64,000 nt of DNA. It comes from CAVPJC01 sp963705155 (GTDB taxonomy: Bacteria > Chloroflexota > Anaerolineae > Anaerolineales > UBA4823). Numbering within the stretch: position 1 is the first letter of the stretch; each line of letters opens with the position of its first letter. A program made the translations under genes and the position numbers. Below are positions 38,669 through 48,560 of the stretch, piece after piece. Under the pieces are notes generated by a model. It was not told where the DNA came from. It did no database searches and saw only the letters and a list, made by a program, of their open reading frames with translations. The stretch spans positions 62,001-126,000 of the forward strand of contig CAVPJC010000024.1 of the NCBI GenBank assembly GCA_963705155.1. The letters run 5' to 3'.

Positions 38669-39525
38669 ATGACAGTTTTCAACAACACCGGAGTTTTGCG
38701 CAAAGTTTTGTTATGCCCACCCACGTTTTATGAAATTGTGCCGGTGAGCGATTTCTCCCGGACGGCCCTGGAGCGCGGCGATAAAGTGGACCATGTCAAA
38801 GCTCAGGCCCAGCATGATGAGCTGGCAGGCTGTCTGAAGGATGCCGGGATCGAGGTTCATTACATCGAGGAGCCAGACCCCACCCGCCACTGGGCAGTCT
38901 ATGCCCGGGATTTCGCCGTCAACTCCCCGGAAGGCGTGGTGATTTGCCGCTTCAAGTTTGCCGAGCGAAAAGGCGAGGAGATTCCCGGGTGAAAAGCAGC
39001 TGCGCAAGATGGGTTACACGATCCTCGACCGCATCGAGCGCGGCGCCTGGGAAGGCGGCGATGTGCGCTATATCGATGAAAAACATCTGGCCACCGGCAC
39101 CGGTGAACGCAGCACCTGGCCAGGCATTTATAACGCCCAGGCGATATACAGCAAAATCGGCATCAAGGTGCACGGCATCCCGATCCCGCCCAAATGGACC
39201 CACCTGGACGGCGTATTTGCTCCCATCCAAAAGACCTGGCGCTGATCATCCGCAGCGAAGTGCCCGAATGGTTTGTTGGGTTTTCTGGAAGGCCGCGATT
39301 ATCGTCTGATCGATATCCCGGCCGAAAAGGTGGAAGGCACTCTGGCGCTCAACCTGTTGTGCCTGGGCAACGACCGTGTGCTTGTCCTTTAAGACCAATC
39401 CAGTGGTCAATGAGATCATGAGGGCCGAAGGGATTAAGGTGTACGAACCCGATCTGACTGAGTTTGTAGATCGCGGCGGCGGGCCGCACTGCCTGACCTT
39501 TGAATTGGAACGAGACCGAAATTGA
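38669..39525 (+). CDS. DDAH-like amidinohydrolase/amidinotransferase family protein, frameshifted
   Basis: About 285 residues, starting at ATG 38669 after AGGAGGAG. The fold is that of guanidino-group-modifying enzymes such as dimethylarginine dimethylaminohydrolase: YARDFAVNSPEGVVICRF, ERGAWEGGDVRYIDEKHLATGTGERS, the catalytic-His area PPKWTHLDGVF, and the late DRGGGPHCLTFE with the probable nucleophile Cys. Single-base breaks are near 38990, 39235, 39290, 39385 and 39505. Substrates in this family are arginine derivatives; the exact one here is not known. It is the first enzyme gene of the importer cluster. Confidence 0.75.
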
Positions 39526-39614
39526 ACTTTTCTAGGACGATATAAATTTGTCAATTCCAGCATTGAGCAATAAGAAACATATTCCGTTAGAAATTTCAAG
39601 ATTTGGAGATCACA

Positions 39615-40844
39615 ATGAAAAACCGTATTCTGATCTTTCGTCTCAATCCTGTTGTTCTGCTTTCTATGCGCTGCTGTCGGCTCTGCGGCCGAATCAGGCA
39701 GCGCCCGAAAGCGGGCAACCGGCTGCCAGCGAAGCCGATCTACATTGCCTTGATCTATCCGATGACCGGCGATAACGCCATGTTTGGCGAGATCGAAGTC
39801 CGGGCTCACAAATATGTGATCGACCAGATCAACGCCGCAGGTGGGATCAACGGCCGCCAGATTGCTTACGAAGTCTTCGATGACCGCGGCGACCCCAAAG
39901 AGGCTGCCAATATTGCCCAGAAAGTGGTGGGCGATCCTAAATTTGTCGCTGGGATTGGCCACTTCCGCAGCGTTTGCACCCTGGCAGCCGCGCCGATTTA
40001 CGACGAAGCCGAGTTTATCTTCCTGACCAACTCGGTCAACTCAAAAATCACCGGTATTTCACCCTGGCTGTTCCGCTACTCGATCACCGATTCGGAAGCC
40101 GGCAAGCAGCTTGGCCTGGGCGCGCTGCAAGAACCACCCCGAATGGAAAAAAGCAGCCATCCTGTACACCCAATCCGACTTCGGCGTCGGCTTAAAAGAT
40201 GCGATCGATCCCGAGCTTGCGAACCTGGGCGTTGAACTGGTGGCTACCGAATCCTATTTCGAAGGCCAATCCAAGGATTACACTCCTCAGCTGACCAAGA
40301 TCAAAGCCGCCAACCCGGATATGGTCTTTATGCTTGGGTTACTATGCTGAAGCCGCAGCGATGGCTCAGCAAGCCACCAGTTGGGCATGACGTCGACCTT
40401 CTGGGGACCGGATGGACTGGTGAACCAGGGTCTGATCGACCTGGGCGGTAAGGATGCCGAAGTCGGTTTATGCCACGGCCTACTTCTTCTCGAATATGCC
40501 CTACCCGGGTGTTGCTGAGACGGTGAAAGATTTCAAAGCAGAAGACCGGCGTAAGAGCTGGATGGCTTTGGCGCGATCACCCTGGACGCAACCAACATGT
40601 TGTTGCAGGGCATCAAGGAAGTCGGTACCGACAAGGAACAAACTGCGCGAGTGGCTGGCCAGCGCACAAGGGTTTTGTGGGCGTCGCCGGACCGATCGAG
40701 TTCGACGAAAGCAATGACAACATGCGCCGCATCGTCGTCGTCAAGCCAGAAGACGGCGTTTTTGTCCTGGCAGAAGAACAGGTTCCGGAAGAATACTTCA
40801 CTGGATCGCTAAGCTTATTATCACGCGTCATCAGGCCGTTGTAG
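39615..40844 (+). CDS. livK: Branched-chain amino-acid-type ABC substrate-binding protein, frameshifted
   Basis: A type I (LivJ/LivK-like) binding protein, about 390 residues. Recognisable parts: PIYIALIYPMTGDNAMFGEIE, INAAGGINGRQIAYEVFDDRGDPKEAANIAQKVV, KAAILYTQSDFGVGLKDAIDPEL, and the KTYTPQLTKI-like SKDYTPQLTKIKAANPDMVF. The N-terminal signal region is garbled by shifts; others lie near 40125, 40345, 40465, 40540, 40640 and 40730. The true stop may be at 40812 rather than 40844. It delivers an amino acid or related solute to LivH/LivM. Confidence 0.78.
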
Positions 40845-40863
40845 TGTTAATTCAGCATTACCA

Positions 40864-40916
40864 GGGGGCCGGACAGCAGCTTTACGCCAACCGCGGTGCT
40901 GTACTGTCCGGCCCCC
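40864..40916 (+). promoter_or_regulatory. Intercistronic stem-loop between the binding protein and livH
   Basis: A perfect 13-base stem GGGGGCCGGACAG / CTGTCCGGCCCCC with a 27-base loop. No T-run follows, so it is not a standard terminator. In importer operons such hairpins often stabilise the binding-protein message and reduce expression of the membrane genes. Confidence 0.7.
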
Positions 40917-40947
40917 ACCACAATGACCGCAGTGGAGATGTAGAGCT

Positions 40948-41827
40948 ATGTTTGCACAACAACTCGTCAATGGTCTGGTCATTGGAGCGGTGTACGCACT
41001 GGCCGCACTGGGTTACTCGCATGGTCTATGGGATGATCCGCATGATGAACTTTGCCCATGGCGACATCCTGATGTTCGGAACATACCTGACCCTGACATT
41101 CATCCCTGTCGGGCTGCCTTTCTATCTGGCGCTGCCGGCTGGGATGCTAACAGGTATGCTGGTGGCCTGATCGTCGCCCGGTTGGCCTATATGCCTCTGC
41201 TCGACCGGCCGCGCAATGCCCTGGTGCTCACCAGCGTCGGCGCTTCTTTCTTCCTGGTCAATCTGGCCCAATTGATCTGTGGCGCCAGCGTGCGCCCATT
41301 CCCCCGCCCCGGAAATGTTCAGTCAATAACATTCACACGATTGGCAGCGTGGTCATCTCCGATTTTCAAATCCTCATCCTGGTCGTCTGTTTGTTCTCCA
41401 TGGCGCGTCCTGACCTTTTTTGTGCGTTACACCCGCCTGGGGATTGCCATGCGCGCCACGTCGGCAAACATGACCGCGGCCCGTCTGATGGGCATCCCGG
41501 CCCGCTTCATCGTTTATATCACCTTTGCGATCGGCAGCCTGATGGCCGTTTTGGGCGGGGTGCTGATTGCCATTTATTACAACTCGGTCTGGCCGACGAT
41601 GGGCTTTAAGATCGGCCTGGCGGCTTTCTCCGCTTCCATCCTGGGGGGCATCGGCAGCTTGCCCGGCGCAGTATTGGGTAGCTTTCTTGATTGGAGTGGC
41701 AGAATCGCTGGGCGCGGCATACATTTCATCTGGCTTCCGGGATGGCGTGGCTTTTGTCATCCTGATCATTATCCTGCTGGTGCGCCCGTGGGGTTTGCTT
41801 GGGCAGCCGGAAGTAGAAAACATCTAG
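40948..41827 (+). CDS. livH: LivH-type ABC permease, frameshifted
   Basis: About 290 residues with eight helices. The opening MFAQQLVNGLVIGAVYALAALGYS and the MMNFAHGDILMFGTY motif are diagnostic of LivH. The EAA-like segment is ANMTAARLMGIPARFIVYITFAIG. The C-terminus reads FLIGVAESLGAAYISSGFRDGVAFVILIIILLVRPWGLLG in its own frame. Breaks fall near 41020, 41165, 41320, 41405 and 41690. The ATG at 40948 follows GTGGAGATG. Confidence 0.82.
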
Positions 41828-41841
41828 CGGAGAGCGTGCCC

Positions 41842-42944
41842 ATGAATATCAAAATCGCTTATCGAACAAATCCGCGGCAGCCATCATCACGCAACCAGAA
41901 GGTCTGTCCTGCCAGTTTTGGCGTGTTCTTGTACTGGCTGCTCCCTTGGCTTTCGTCCTCGGTCTATTACCGCCACCTGCTGATCCTGTGCTCTGGTCTA
42001 TATCATCCTGACAGCCAGCCTGAACCTGATCATGGGCTATACCGGACAGCTTCTCTGGGACATGCTGCTTTTTACGGGATTGGCGCCTACACTTTCTCCT
42101 TGCTGGTTTTGAAAACCCGTACCCCCTACTGGGTGGCTTTCATTGCCGGCGGTTTGATGGCTGCCGTCTTGGCCGGCTTTCTGGGCACCATCGTGTTGCG
42201 ATTGAAAGGCCACTACCTGGCTATCGTCACCCTGGCCTTTGGCGAAATCGTACGGGTGACTCTCTACAACTGGGTTTCCCTGACGCGCGGCCCGATGGGT
42301 CTGACGGATATCCCTCGCCCGTCCATCTTTTCCTACACATTCAAAGGCGCAATTCCCTATTATTATCTGGCATTACTCCTGGCATTCATTGACGTCATCG
42401 TCTTGCGGCAGCTCATCTACTCCCGATTTGGCAGGGCCTTTATTGCCATTCGGGATGAAGAGAACGGCTGCCATAGCCATGGGCATCCGCACGACCAACA
42501 TGAAAGTGCTGGCTTTCATCGTTGGGTCGTTCTTCGCCGGGCTGGCCGGCAGCTTCCTGGCCGGCTATATCCGCTTATATCCATCCGGATAATTTCACCG
42601 CCTGGGAATCGCTGATCTTGAATGCCATGGTGGTCATCGGCGGCGAGGGCAACCTGATCGGCTCCATCTCGGCGCCATCGTACTGACCGTCCTACCCGAA
42701 ATGCTGCGTGTGGCAGCCCAGTTCCGGATGATCATCTATGCTGTCATCATGATTGCCGGCATCATCCTGTGGCCGTATGGTTTGGCAGGCAAACCCAAAG
42801 AGAAAAAACTCGAAGAGGGTGAACTGATCCCACCAGACACGCAAGGCAAGAAGCCGGCGGTTATCACCTTCGCCACATCCAAACCGGCGTTAGCTGCCCC
42901 ATCTGCCGGGTGTTGCAGGAAACGACCCTACTTCACCAAACATC
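41842..42944 (+). CDS. livM: LivM-type ABC permease, frameshifted, possibly fused to the next ATPase
   Basis: About 365 residues. Recognisable segments are NLIMGYTGQLSLGHAAFYGIGAYT-like text after joining, RLKGHYLAIVTLAFGEIVRVTLYNW, the EAA loop SRFGRAFIAIRDEENAAIAMGI and the C-terminal PEMLRVAAQFRMIIYAVIMIAGIILWPYGL. Breaks are near 41990, 42465, 42585 and 42670. After the last helix the frame continues through a linker (GELIPPDTQGKKPAVITFATSKP) straight toward the LivG domain with one base out of frame near 42908, so the two may be one polypeptide. Confidence 0.75.
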
Positions 42945-43716
42945 CTGGTGGTAAACGATATTACTAAAGTGTTTGGGGGTCTGATAGCGGTCAACAAAGT
43001 CAGCCTGGATGTGGCTGAAAGATCGATCCACTCGATCATCGGACCCAATGGCGCCGGAAAGACCACATTTTTCAACATACTCTCAGGTTTTTACTATCCC
43101 CAAAATGGTTCGATCCTCTTCAAAGGCAGGGAACTGGTTGGGATGAAGCCAGATGAGATCTGCCGCCTGGGTATGGCGCGCACATTCCAAAAGATCCGGC
43201 TGTTTTCAACAATGACCGCCCTGGATAATGTCATGCTTGGCTTGCGACTCAGGAATGCACGCCAGCTCTCTGGAGGCAATCATTGCACAGCCCCAGGATG
43301 GTCAAAGAAGAAAAAGCCACGCGGGAGAACGCCCTGGAACTGCTGCAATTTCGTTGGGCTGAGCGACAAGCGCTACAACTTCGCCAACAGCCTGTCCTAT
43401 GGCGATCAGCGCCGCTTGGAAATCGCCCGGGCGCTGGCAACCGGGTTGCAGCTTCTGCTACTGGATGAACCCACAGCCGGTATGTCTCCCGAAGAGACCC
43501 AGGATGTGATCGAGCTCATCCAGGTACTGCGCGCAAGATATGGGACTGACCGTAATTTTGATCGAGCATGACATGAAGTTGGTAATGGGTATTTCCGATA
43601 AGATTTCCGTTTTGGATCATGGCGTGAAGATTGCGGAAGGCAAGCCAAAAGAAATCCAGACCAATCAGCTCGTGATCGAAGCCTACCTGGGTGCAGAAAC
43701 GGCGGTGGAATTATGA
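42945..43716 (+). CDS. livG: LivG-type ABC ATPase, frameshifted
   Basis: About 255 residues. Walker A GPNGAGKTTFFN, the Q-loop region GMARTFQKIRLFSTMTALDNVMLG, signature LSYGDQRRLEIARAL, Walker B LLLLDEPTAGMSPEET and the C-terminal LIEHDMKLVMGISDKISVLDHG identify LivG. Breaks lie near 43260, 43300-43340 and 43545. There is no good start codon with a ribosome site; homology begins at NILVVNDITKVFGG, which supports a fusion to LivM. Its TGA overlaps the next ATG (ATGA). Confidence 0.82.
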
Positions 43717-44442
43717 ACGAAGTACCGTTCTCCTGAGTGTCGAAAACATCGAGACCTATTACGGGGTCATCCGAGCCATCAAGGGAATTTCTTTCGACGT
43801 CAAGCAGGGCGAGATCGTATCGTTGATCGGTGGCAATGGCGCCGGAAAAACCACCACGCTCTACACCATTACCGGTATTTTAAAGCCGAAGGAATGGGCG
43901 CATCACTTTCGACGGTCACGAACTTCAAAAAAAACCGCCCAGAAGAGATTGTCAGGTATGGGCCTTGCCCTTGTGCCAGAAGGCCGCCAGGTGTTTGGAA
44001 AACTGACCGTGCTTGAGAACTTACGCATGGGCGCTTACACACTGAACGATAAGGCCGAATATCAAGCGCCGGCTGGATAAAGTCTTCCACCTGTTTCCCG
44101 CGTATGGAGGAACGGCTAACCCAGCGCTCAGGCACCCTTTCCGGCGGGGAACAGCAAATGCTGGCCATCGGCCGGGCAATGATGCAAGGCCCACGCTTTC
44201 TGGCGCTGGATGAGCCTTCCATGGGTCTGGCGCCTATCGTTGTCGAGGAGATCTTCAAGACCATCCGAAAAATCAACGAGGAAGGTGTGACCATTTTACT
44301 CGTGGAGCAAAAAGCTACCATGGCGCTCAGGATCGCCCATCGAGCCTACGTCATGGAAACGGGAAATATCGTTCTGGGGGCGCTGCGAAGAATTGGTGCA
44401 GAACACCATGATCCGGAAGGCTTACTTGGGATCAGTGATTGA
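43713..44442 (+). CDS. livF: LivF-type ABC ATPase, frameshifted
   Basis: About 240 residues. Walker A GGNGAGKTTTLYTITGIL, the LivF-typical MGLALVPEGRQVFGKLTVLENLRMGAY, signature LSGGEQQMLAIGRAMM, Walker B FLALDEPSMGLAPIVVEEIF and the ending EGVTILLVEQKATMALRIAHRAYVMETG. The ATG at 43713 overlaps the livG stop. Breaks fall near 43730, 43895, 43925 and 44065. The importer is completed by this subunit. Confidence 0.85.
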
Positions 44443-44502
44443 TCGAAGTCGAAAACTGCCTGCAAAGACCCCCTAGTAGGATGACTTAGATTCTGAGACC
44501 CT

Positions 44503-46072
44503 ATGACCCAATATATTCTGGCAGTGCCCAATTTCAGCGATGGCCGGCACAAAGACGTGATCGAAGCTGTGGTCGATCAGGTGCGTAACGTGCCGGGCGT
44601 CAAGCTGCTCGATTATCACCCTGACCCGGATTTCAACCGCACCGTCGTTACAGTGATCGGCAGAGCCGCAGGAACTAAAGGAGCTCTTCTCAATATGGCT
44701 GGTAAGTCGATTGAGCTGATCAACATGGAAGAGCAAAGCGGTTCACACCCACGCATCGGCGCGCAAGATACCATCCCCATCTTTCCGTTACGAAATATCT
44801 CGCTGGGCGAGTGCATCGAGCTTGCCGAGGAGATCGGCAGCGAGGTCTACAAGCGCCTCGGTGTGCCGGTTTATTTCATCTGGCGAAAATGCCCGCAAGC
44901 CGGAGAGGCGCTCGTTGGATTTTATCCGCAAGGGCCAATACGAAGGCTTCAAGCTGGTTGCTCACACCGAAGACCGGCGACCCGACCTCGGCCCGGCCGC
45001 GCTGCATCCCAGCGCTGGGGCGGTCATCGTCAGCGCTGGAACCAATCCACTGGTGGCCTATCAACGTCATCCTTGACACCAACAACCTGCAGATATCGCC
45101 AGGCAGCATCGCAAAAATCGTGCGTGGACCCAGCGGGGGTTTCACAACCGTGCGCTCGATTGGGCTTAAGTTTGAAGACCGCGACCAGGTTTGCGTCTCG
45201 ATGAATATGTTCGATTATGAAAAGACACCGATCTACCGCACCTACGAGTTGTTCGTCTGGAGGCCAGGCGCTACGGTGTAGAAGTCGTGGGCAGCGAGAT
45301 CGTGGGCGTGGTTTCGCTGGAAAGCCTGGTGAATTCTCTTGAATATTACATTGGGTTGGAACATTTTGACCGCAAGCAGATCCTGGAAACCCACTTGCTT
45401 GAACTGGAAGCCGGGGAAGGCGCTCCAACCGCCGGAATGGCCTTTTTGGAGCAACTCGCCAGCTCAAGCCCGGCACCCGGAGGAGGTTCGGCGGCTGCTC
45501 ACACCGGTGCGGTGGCTGCGGCGCTGGTGGCTATGGTCGGGCGCCTGACCGCTGGACGTGAGAAATATGCCGATGTGGAAAATCGCATGCTGGAGATCAT
45601 CAGCCAGGCAGAGCGGCTGCGATCCTGGATGCAGGAAGCCGTACAGTTGGATGAAGACGCCTTCACGAGCATGATGGCGGCACGCAAGCTGCCCAAAAAC
45701 ACGCCTGACGAGCAGGCAGCCAGGACTGATGCGCTCCGGATGGCCAATGCCGAAGCGGCGGCTGTGCCTCTCAAGGTGGCGCAGCGCTCCCTGGATGTGC
45801 TCGGGCTGGCGCTGGAAGTGGCGGAAAAGGGCAATGTCAATGCGATTACCGATGCGGCTTCCGCCGCCCTGATGTCACGCGCCGCGCTCAAGGGCGCCGG
45901 CTTGAATGTCAAGATCAACGCAGCCTCGGCTCAGGACCTGGCTGCCGGCGAGGCATGGAAGCGCCAGCTGGCTGAGTATGAGAACCAGGCGGAAGCGCTT
46001 TATCAGCAGGTGTGCGAGGTTGTAAAATCCCGGTCGGGCATCCAGGTTAAACCCACCGCCAGAGTTTGGTAG
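44503..46072 (+). CDS. ftcD: Bifunctional glutamate formiminotransferase / formimino-THF cyclodeaminase, frameshifted
   Basis: About 520 residues. The N-terminal half (MTQYILAVPNFSDGRHKDVIEAV, HRTVVTVIG-like FNRTVVTVIG, HPRIGAQDTIPIFPL) is the formiminotransferase that moves the formimino group of formiminoglutamate to tetrahydrofolate. A linker (VSLESLVNSLEYYIGLEHFDRKQILE) leads in frame into the all-helical cyclodeaminase (FLEQLASSSPAPGGGSAAAHTGAVAAALVAMVG), which releases ammonia to give methenyl-THF. Breaks lie near 44895, 45055 and 45280, all in the first half; the second half is clean. It is the last step of histidine breakdown via formiminoglutamate. Being next to an amino-acid importer and Lrp-like regulator fits that role. 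Confidence 0.85.
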
Positions 46073-46147
46073 ATAACCGTCAGACATAGATCAGGCGGGC
46101 GCGCTTCCGGCGCCTGCCTGTTTTTATCTGGCGGCGGGTACATCTAG

Positions 46148-46153
46148 TATAAT
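46148..46153 (+). promoter_or_regulatory. -10 box of the LysM gene (leaderless)
   Basis: Perfect TATAAT six bases before the ATG at 46160, with no ribosome site. Confidence 0.5.
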
Positions 46154-46159
46154 GTTTTG

Positions 46160-46966
46160 ATGATGGCACAAAAATATCGTAAATTTGCTTTAGCATTGGC
46201 GATTCTGCCCTTGCTTTGGCTGGTGATGAGCGGCGTAGTGATGCGTGTCGCAGCTTCACCGCTGTTGCAGCTCACCCCATTCCCCACCCCCACACCCGGG
46301 CCGGATGGGCGCATTTTGTACAAAGTGCAGTCGGGCGATACCCTGCTGCGCATCTCGTTGATCTCGGGGATACCGCTTGAAGAGCTGCGGGGTCTGAACA
46401 ACCTGACCGGGGATAACATCATCGTTGGCGATGTGCTCCTGCTGGGGCTGGGCGGGCCTTCGCAGATCACCCCCACACCGGGACCCAGCCCCACACCCAC
46501 GCTTGCGCCGCCCACTCCCACCGCGGCGGTTGGCGGCGGCATGTTGTGCGTGATTCTTTATAACGATGAGAACGGCAATTCGCTGCGCGAGGAAGAAGAA
46601 CCGTCGATCCCTGGCGGCGCGATCAGCATCAACAACCGTTCCGGCACGGTCAATGAGACCCGGGATACTGCCAGCGGGAGCGATCCACAGTGTTTTGAAG
46701 AGCTGCCCGAAGGCGAATACACGATCAGTGTGGCGGTTCCTGAGGGCTACAATCCCACCACGATCACCAATTTTGTGCTGCAACTCAAAGCCGGGGATGA
46801 AAGCTACCTGGATTTTGGGGCCCAGGTGAACTCGTTGACTGCAGCCGAGTCGCTGCTGCCCACCGACAGTCGCGGCAGATCGCCGCTGCTCGGGATTCTG
46901 GGCGGTCTGCTGCTTTTAAGCGGAGCAGGTCTGGCCGTATTTGCCAGGCGCCTGCTTAAGAAATGA
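46160..46966 (+). CDS. LysM and SdrD-B-like domain surface protein
   Basis: A 268-residue exported protein: signal peptide or N-terminal anchor (residues 8-34), a Pro/Thr linker, one LysM module (YKVQSGDTLLRISLISGIPLEELRGLNNL, about 53-100) that binds peptidoglycan or chitin, a Thr/Pro linker, a beta-sandwich resembling SdrD-B repeats (VILYNDENGNSLREEEEPSIPGGAISI, about 130-220), and a C-terminal helix (LLGILGGLLLLSGAGLAVFARRLLKK) with a basic end as in wall-anchored proteins, though no LPxTG is seen. It is convergent with the glycosyltransferase gene. Confidence 0.82.
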   Translation: MMAQKYRKFALALAILPLLWLVMSGVVMRVAASPLLQLTPFPTPTPGPDGRILYKVQSGDTLLRISLISGIPLEELRGLNNLTGDNIIVGDVLLLGLGGPSQITPTPGPSPTPTLAPPTPTAAVGGGMLCVILYNDENGNSLREEEEPSIPGGAISINNRSGTVNETRDTASGSDPQCFEELPEGEYTISVAVPEGYNPTTITNFVLQLKAGDESYLDFGAQVNSLTAAESLLPTDSRGRSPLLGILGGLLLLSGAGLAVFARRLLKK

Positions 46967-46976
46967 CACCCGGCGC

Positions 46977-48063
46977 TCAATCTATGCCGGTGACTGCCCG
47001 GTAGACTATCTCCAGCTCTCCTGCAAAGTTTCCATCCTGCCAGCCGGCAGCGCGTTGATGCGCGGCCTGCCCGAGGGATTTCAGCCATCTGTGGTTCCAC
47101 AATCAGCGTAATCAGGGCTGCGCCCAGGGCGCGCGGGTCGTCTGCCTTTGCCAGGTAGGCTGCCGGGCCAACCAGAGCGGCTGTCCACTGATCATCCCCG
47201 CCCACCACAGGCCGGCCAAACGCCAGGGCCAGGCGCAGGAGGCTGCCCCAGGGTGCAGGCCGGGCCGGGTGGAAGAAGGCTGTGCAGCCTTGCAGCAGCC
47301 CGGCGAGCGCCTGTGGTGCAAGCTCTGGCAGGGGGCGGAGTGTGTCTTCCAGGCGGCGCAGGCTCGCCATCTCTGCCAGGTCCTGCCGGGCGCCGCGATC
47401 CAACCCTGAAACCAGCAGCGGGTAATCGTGCCCGACCGGACCTGCCGCCCAGCTCCAGGCATCCAGTAAACCGGCCAGGGCTTGAGTATCGCATCGGCCG
47501 TGATAAAGAAGATATGTTTCTGGAAGCTCAAATTCCAGGGTCTGCGCCCAATCCATGCCATCACCAGCCGGCAGTCCGGCAGGCTCCAACACGGGGGGCA
47601 GATTAAATACCGGTACCGGGTCCGCACCTTCCGGATCTAAATCGGCCGGCCACAGCAGCCCGCGCAAGCGTGCATAGCCGCCCGCGCCAAGCGCCTGGCG
47701 CAGGCGTCCGGCAAAGCCGGGAGTACGCGCTGCATCGCCGGAAGCGGTGGGGCTGAGCAGGGTGGGCAGGCTGGAAAAAGCGGCGCGAACGGGTGTGGTC
47801 AGGTGCAGCAGGTGTGCGCCTGTCTTACGGCACAACTCCGGCAGGGTGCGCTGCTCCCATTTCAAACGGCTGGCAGGTGTATCCGTCGCGGCGGCTGCCA
47901 GCGGCTCGGCTCTGTTTGGAAACCAGGCAGGCGGTCGGCCTGGCAAGGCCACCAGGGCTTCGATGCGTGGGGGAAGGCCGGTTAGAATCGTCAGCAGGTG
48001 CAGCGCAGCGGAGCTGCCCGGCTGATAAACCACAGGCCAACCATCATAAAGGACGCGCAGCAC
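46977..48063 (-). CDS. Glycosyltransferase-like protein (GT-B/GT4 type), one frameshift
   Basis: About 361 residues. The opening MLRVLYDGWPVVYQPGSSAALHLLTIL and the late GLLQGCTAFFHPARPAPWGSLLRLALAFGRPVVGGDD resemble the donor-binding end of GT4 enzymes, in which the usual E-G-F-G-L-P/E motif is replaced by PWGSLL. That makes the family call moderate. A one-base shift near 47055 leads to the true end (GNFAGELEIVYRAVTGID, stop at 46977). No membrane segment. It follows the thioesterase gene by five bases. Confidence 0.65.
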
Positions 48064-48068
48064 AGGCG

Positions 48069-48473
48069 CTACCCACCAATTTTGGCGGCTACGCGGCGCA
48101 GGAAGCGCTCTTCATCGACGACCACCCGCTGGTGCGTGCCGCCGCCGATCTGCTCCGCGCCATCCCAGGCTTCGATGCTGAAGTTGACCTTATTGCCATC
48201 CAGCGACTGCACCACAGCCCGGGCGCGCACCAGCGCGCCAACGGCGGTGGGAGCCAGGTGGCGCACATCCAGGTGCACCCCAACGCTTGAATAGCCCCGC
48301 GGCAGGTGCTGCGCCAGCAGCGAGCGCGCCGCTCTCTCCATATAGGTGATCATCCAGGGTGAGGCCAGCACCCGCAGCGAACCGCTGCCCACATGCATGG
48401 CTGTGTGTTCTTCTTCTACCCGGTAGGTCTCCTCGAGCGTCATGCCGGGTGAAATGATTTTTTCCAGTTCCAT
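48069..48473 (-). CDS. FlK-like hotdog-fold thioesterase
   Basis: A 134-residue acyl-CoA thioesterase-like protein of the fluoroacetyl-CoA thioesterase (FlK) group. It has the VGSGSLRVLASPWMITYMERAA segment with the catalytic Thr/Ser-Glu area and the GVHLDVRHLAPTAVGALVRARAVV strand with the usual His. Natural bacterial members act on small acyl-CoAs and are not necessarily linked to fluoroacetate. The ATG at 48473 follows AAAGGAACT. Confidence 0.8.
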   Translation of the reverse strand: MELEKIISPGMTLEETYRVEEEHTAMHVGSGSLRVLASPWMITYMERAARSLLAQHLPRGYSSVGVHLDVRHLAPTAVGALVRARAVVQSLDGNKVNFSIEAWDGAEQIGGGTHQRVVVDEERFLRRVAAKIGG

Positions 48474-48560
48474 AATTCGATAGTTCCTTTACGGTTTATC
48501 TTCCAGGATGCCTGATATGCCAGCAGGCTGCATGTTCCGCAATCCGGTTACATCTGGTTT

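Noticed and set aside
40864..40916. Rho-independent terminator before livH
   Set aside because: No T-run follows the stem and the permease gene has no visible promoter of its own.
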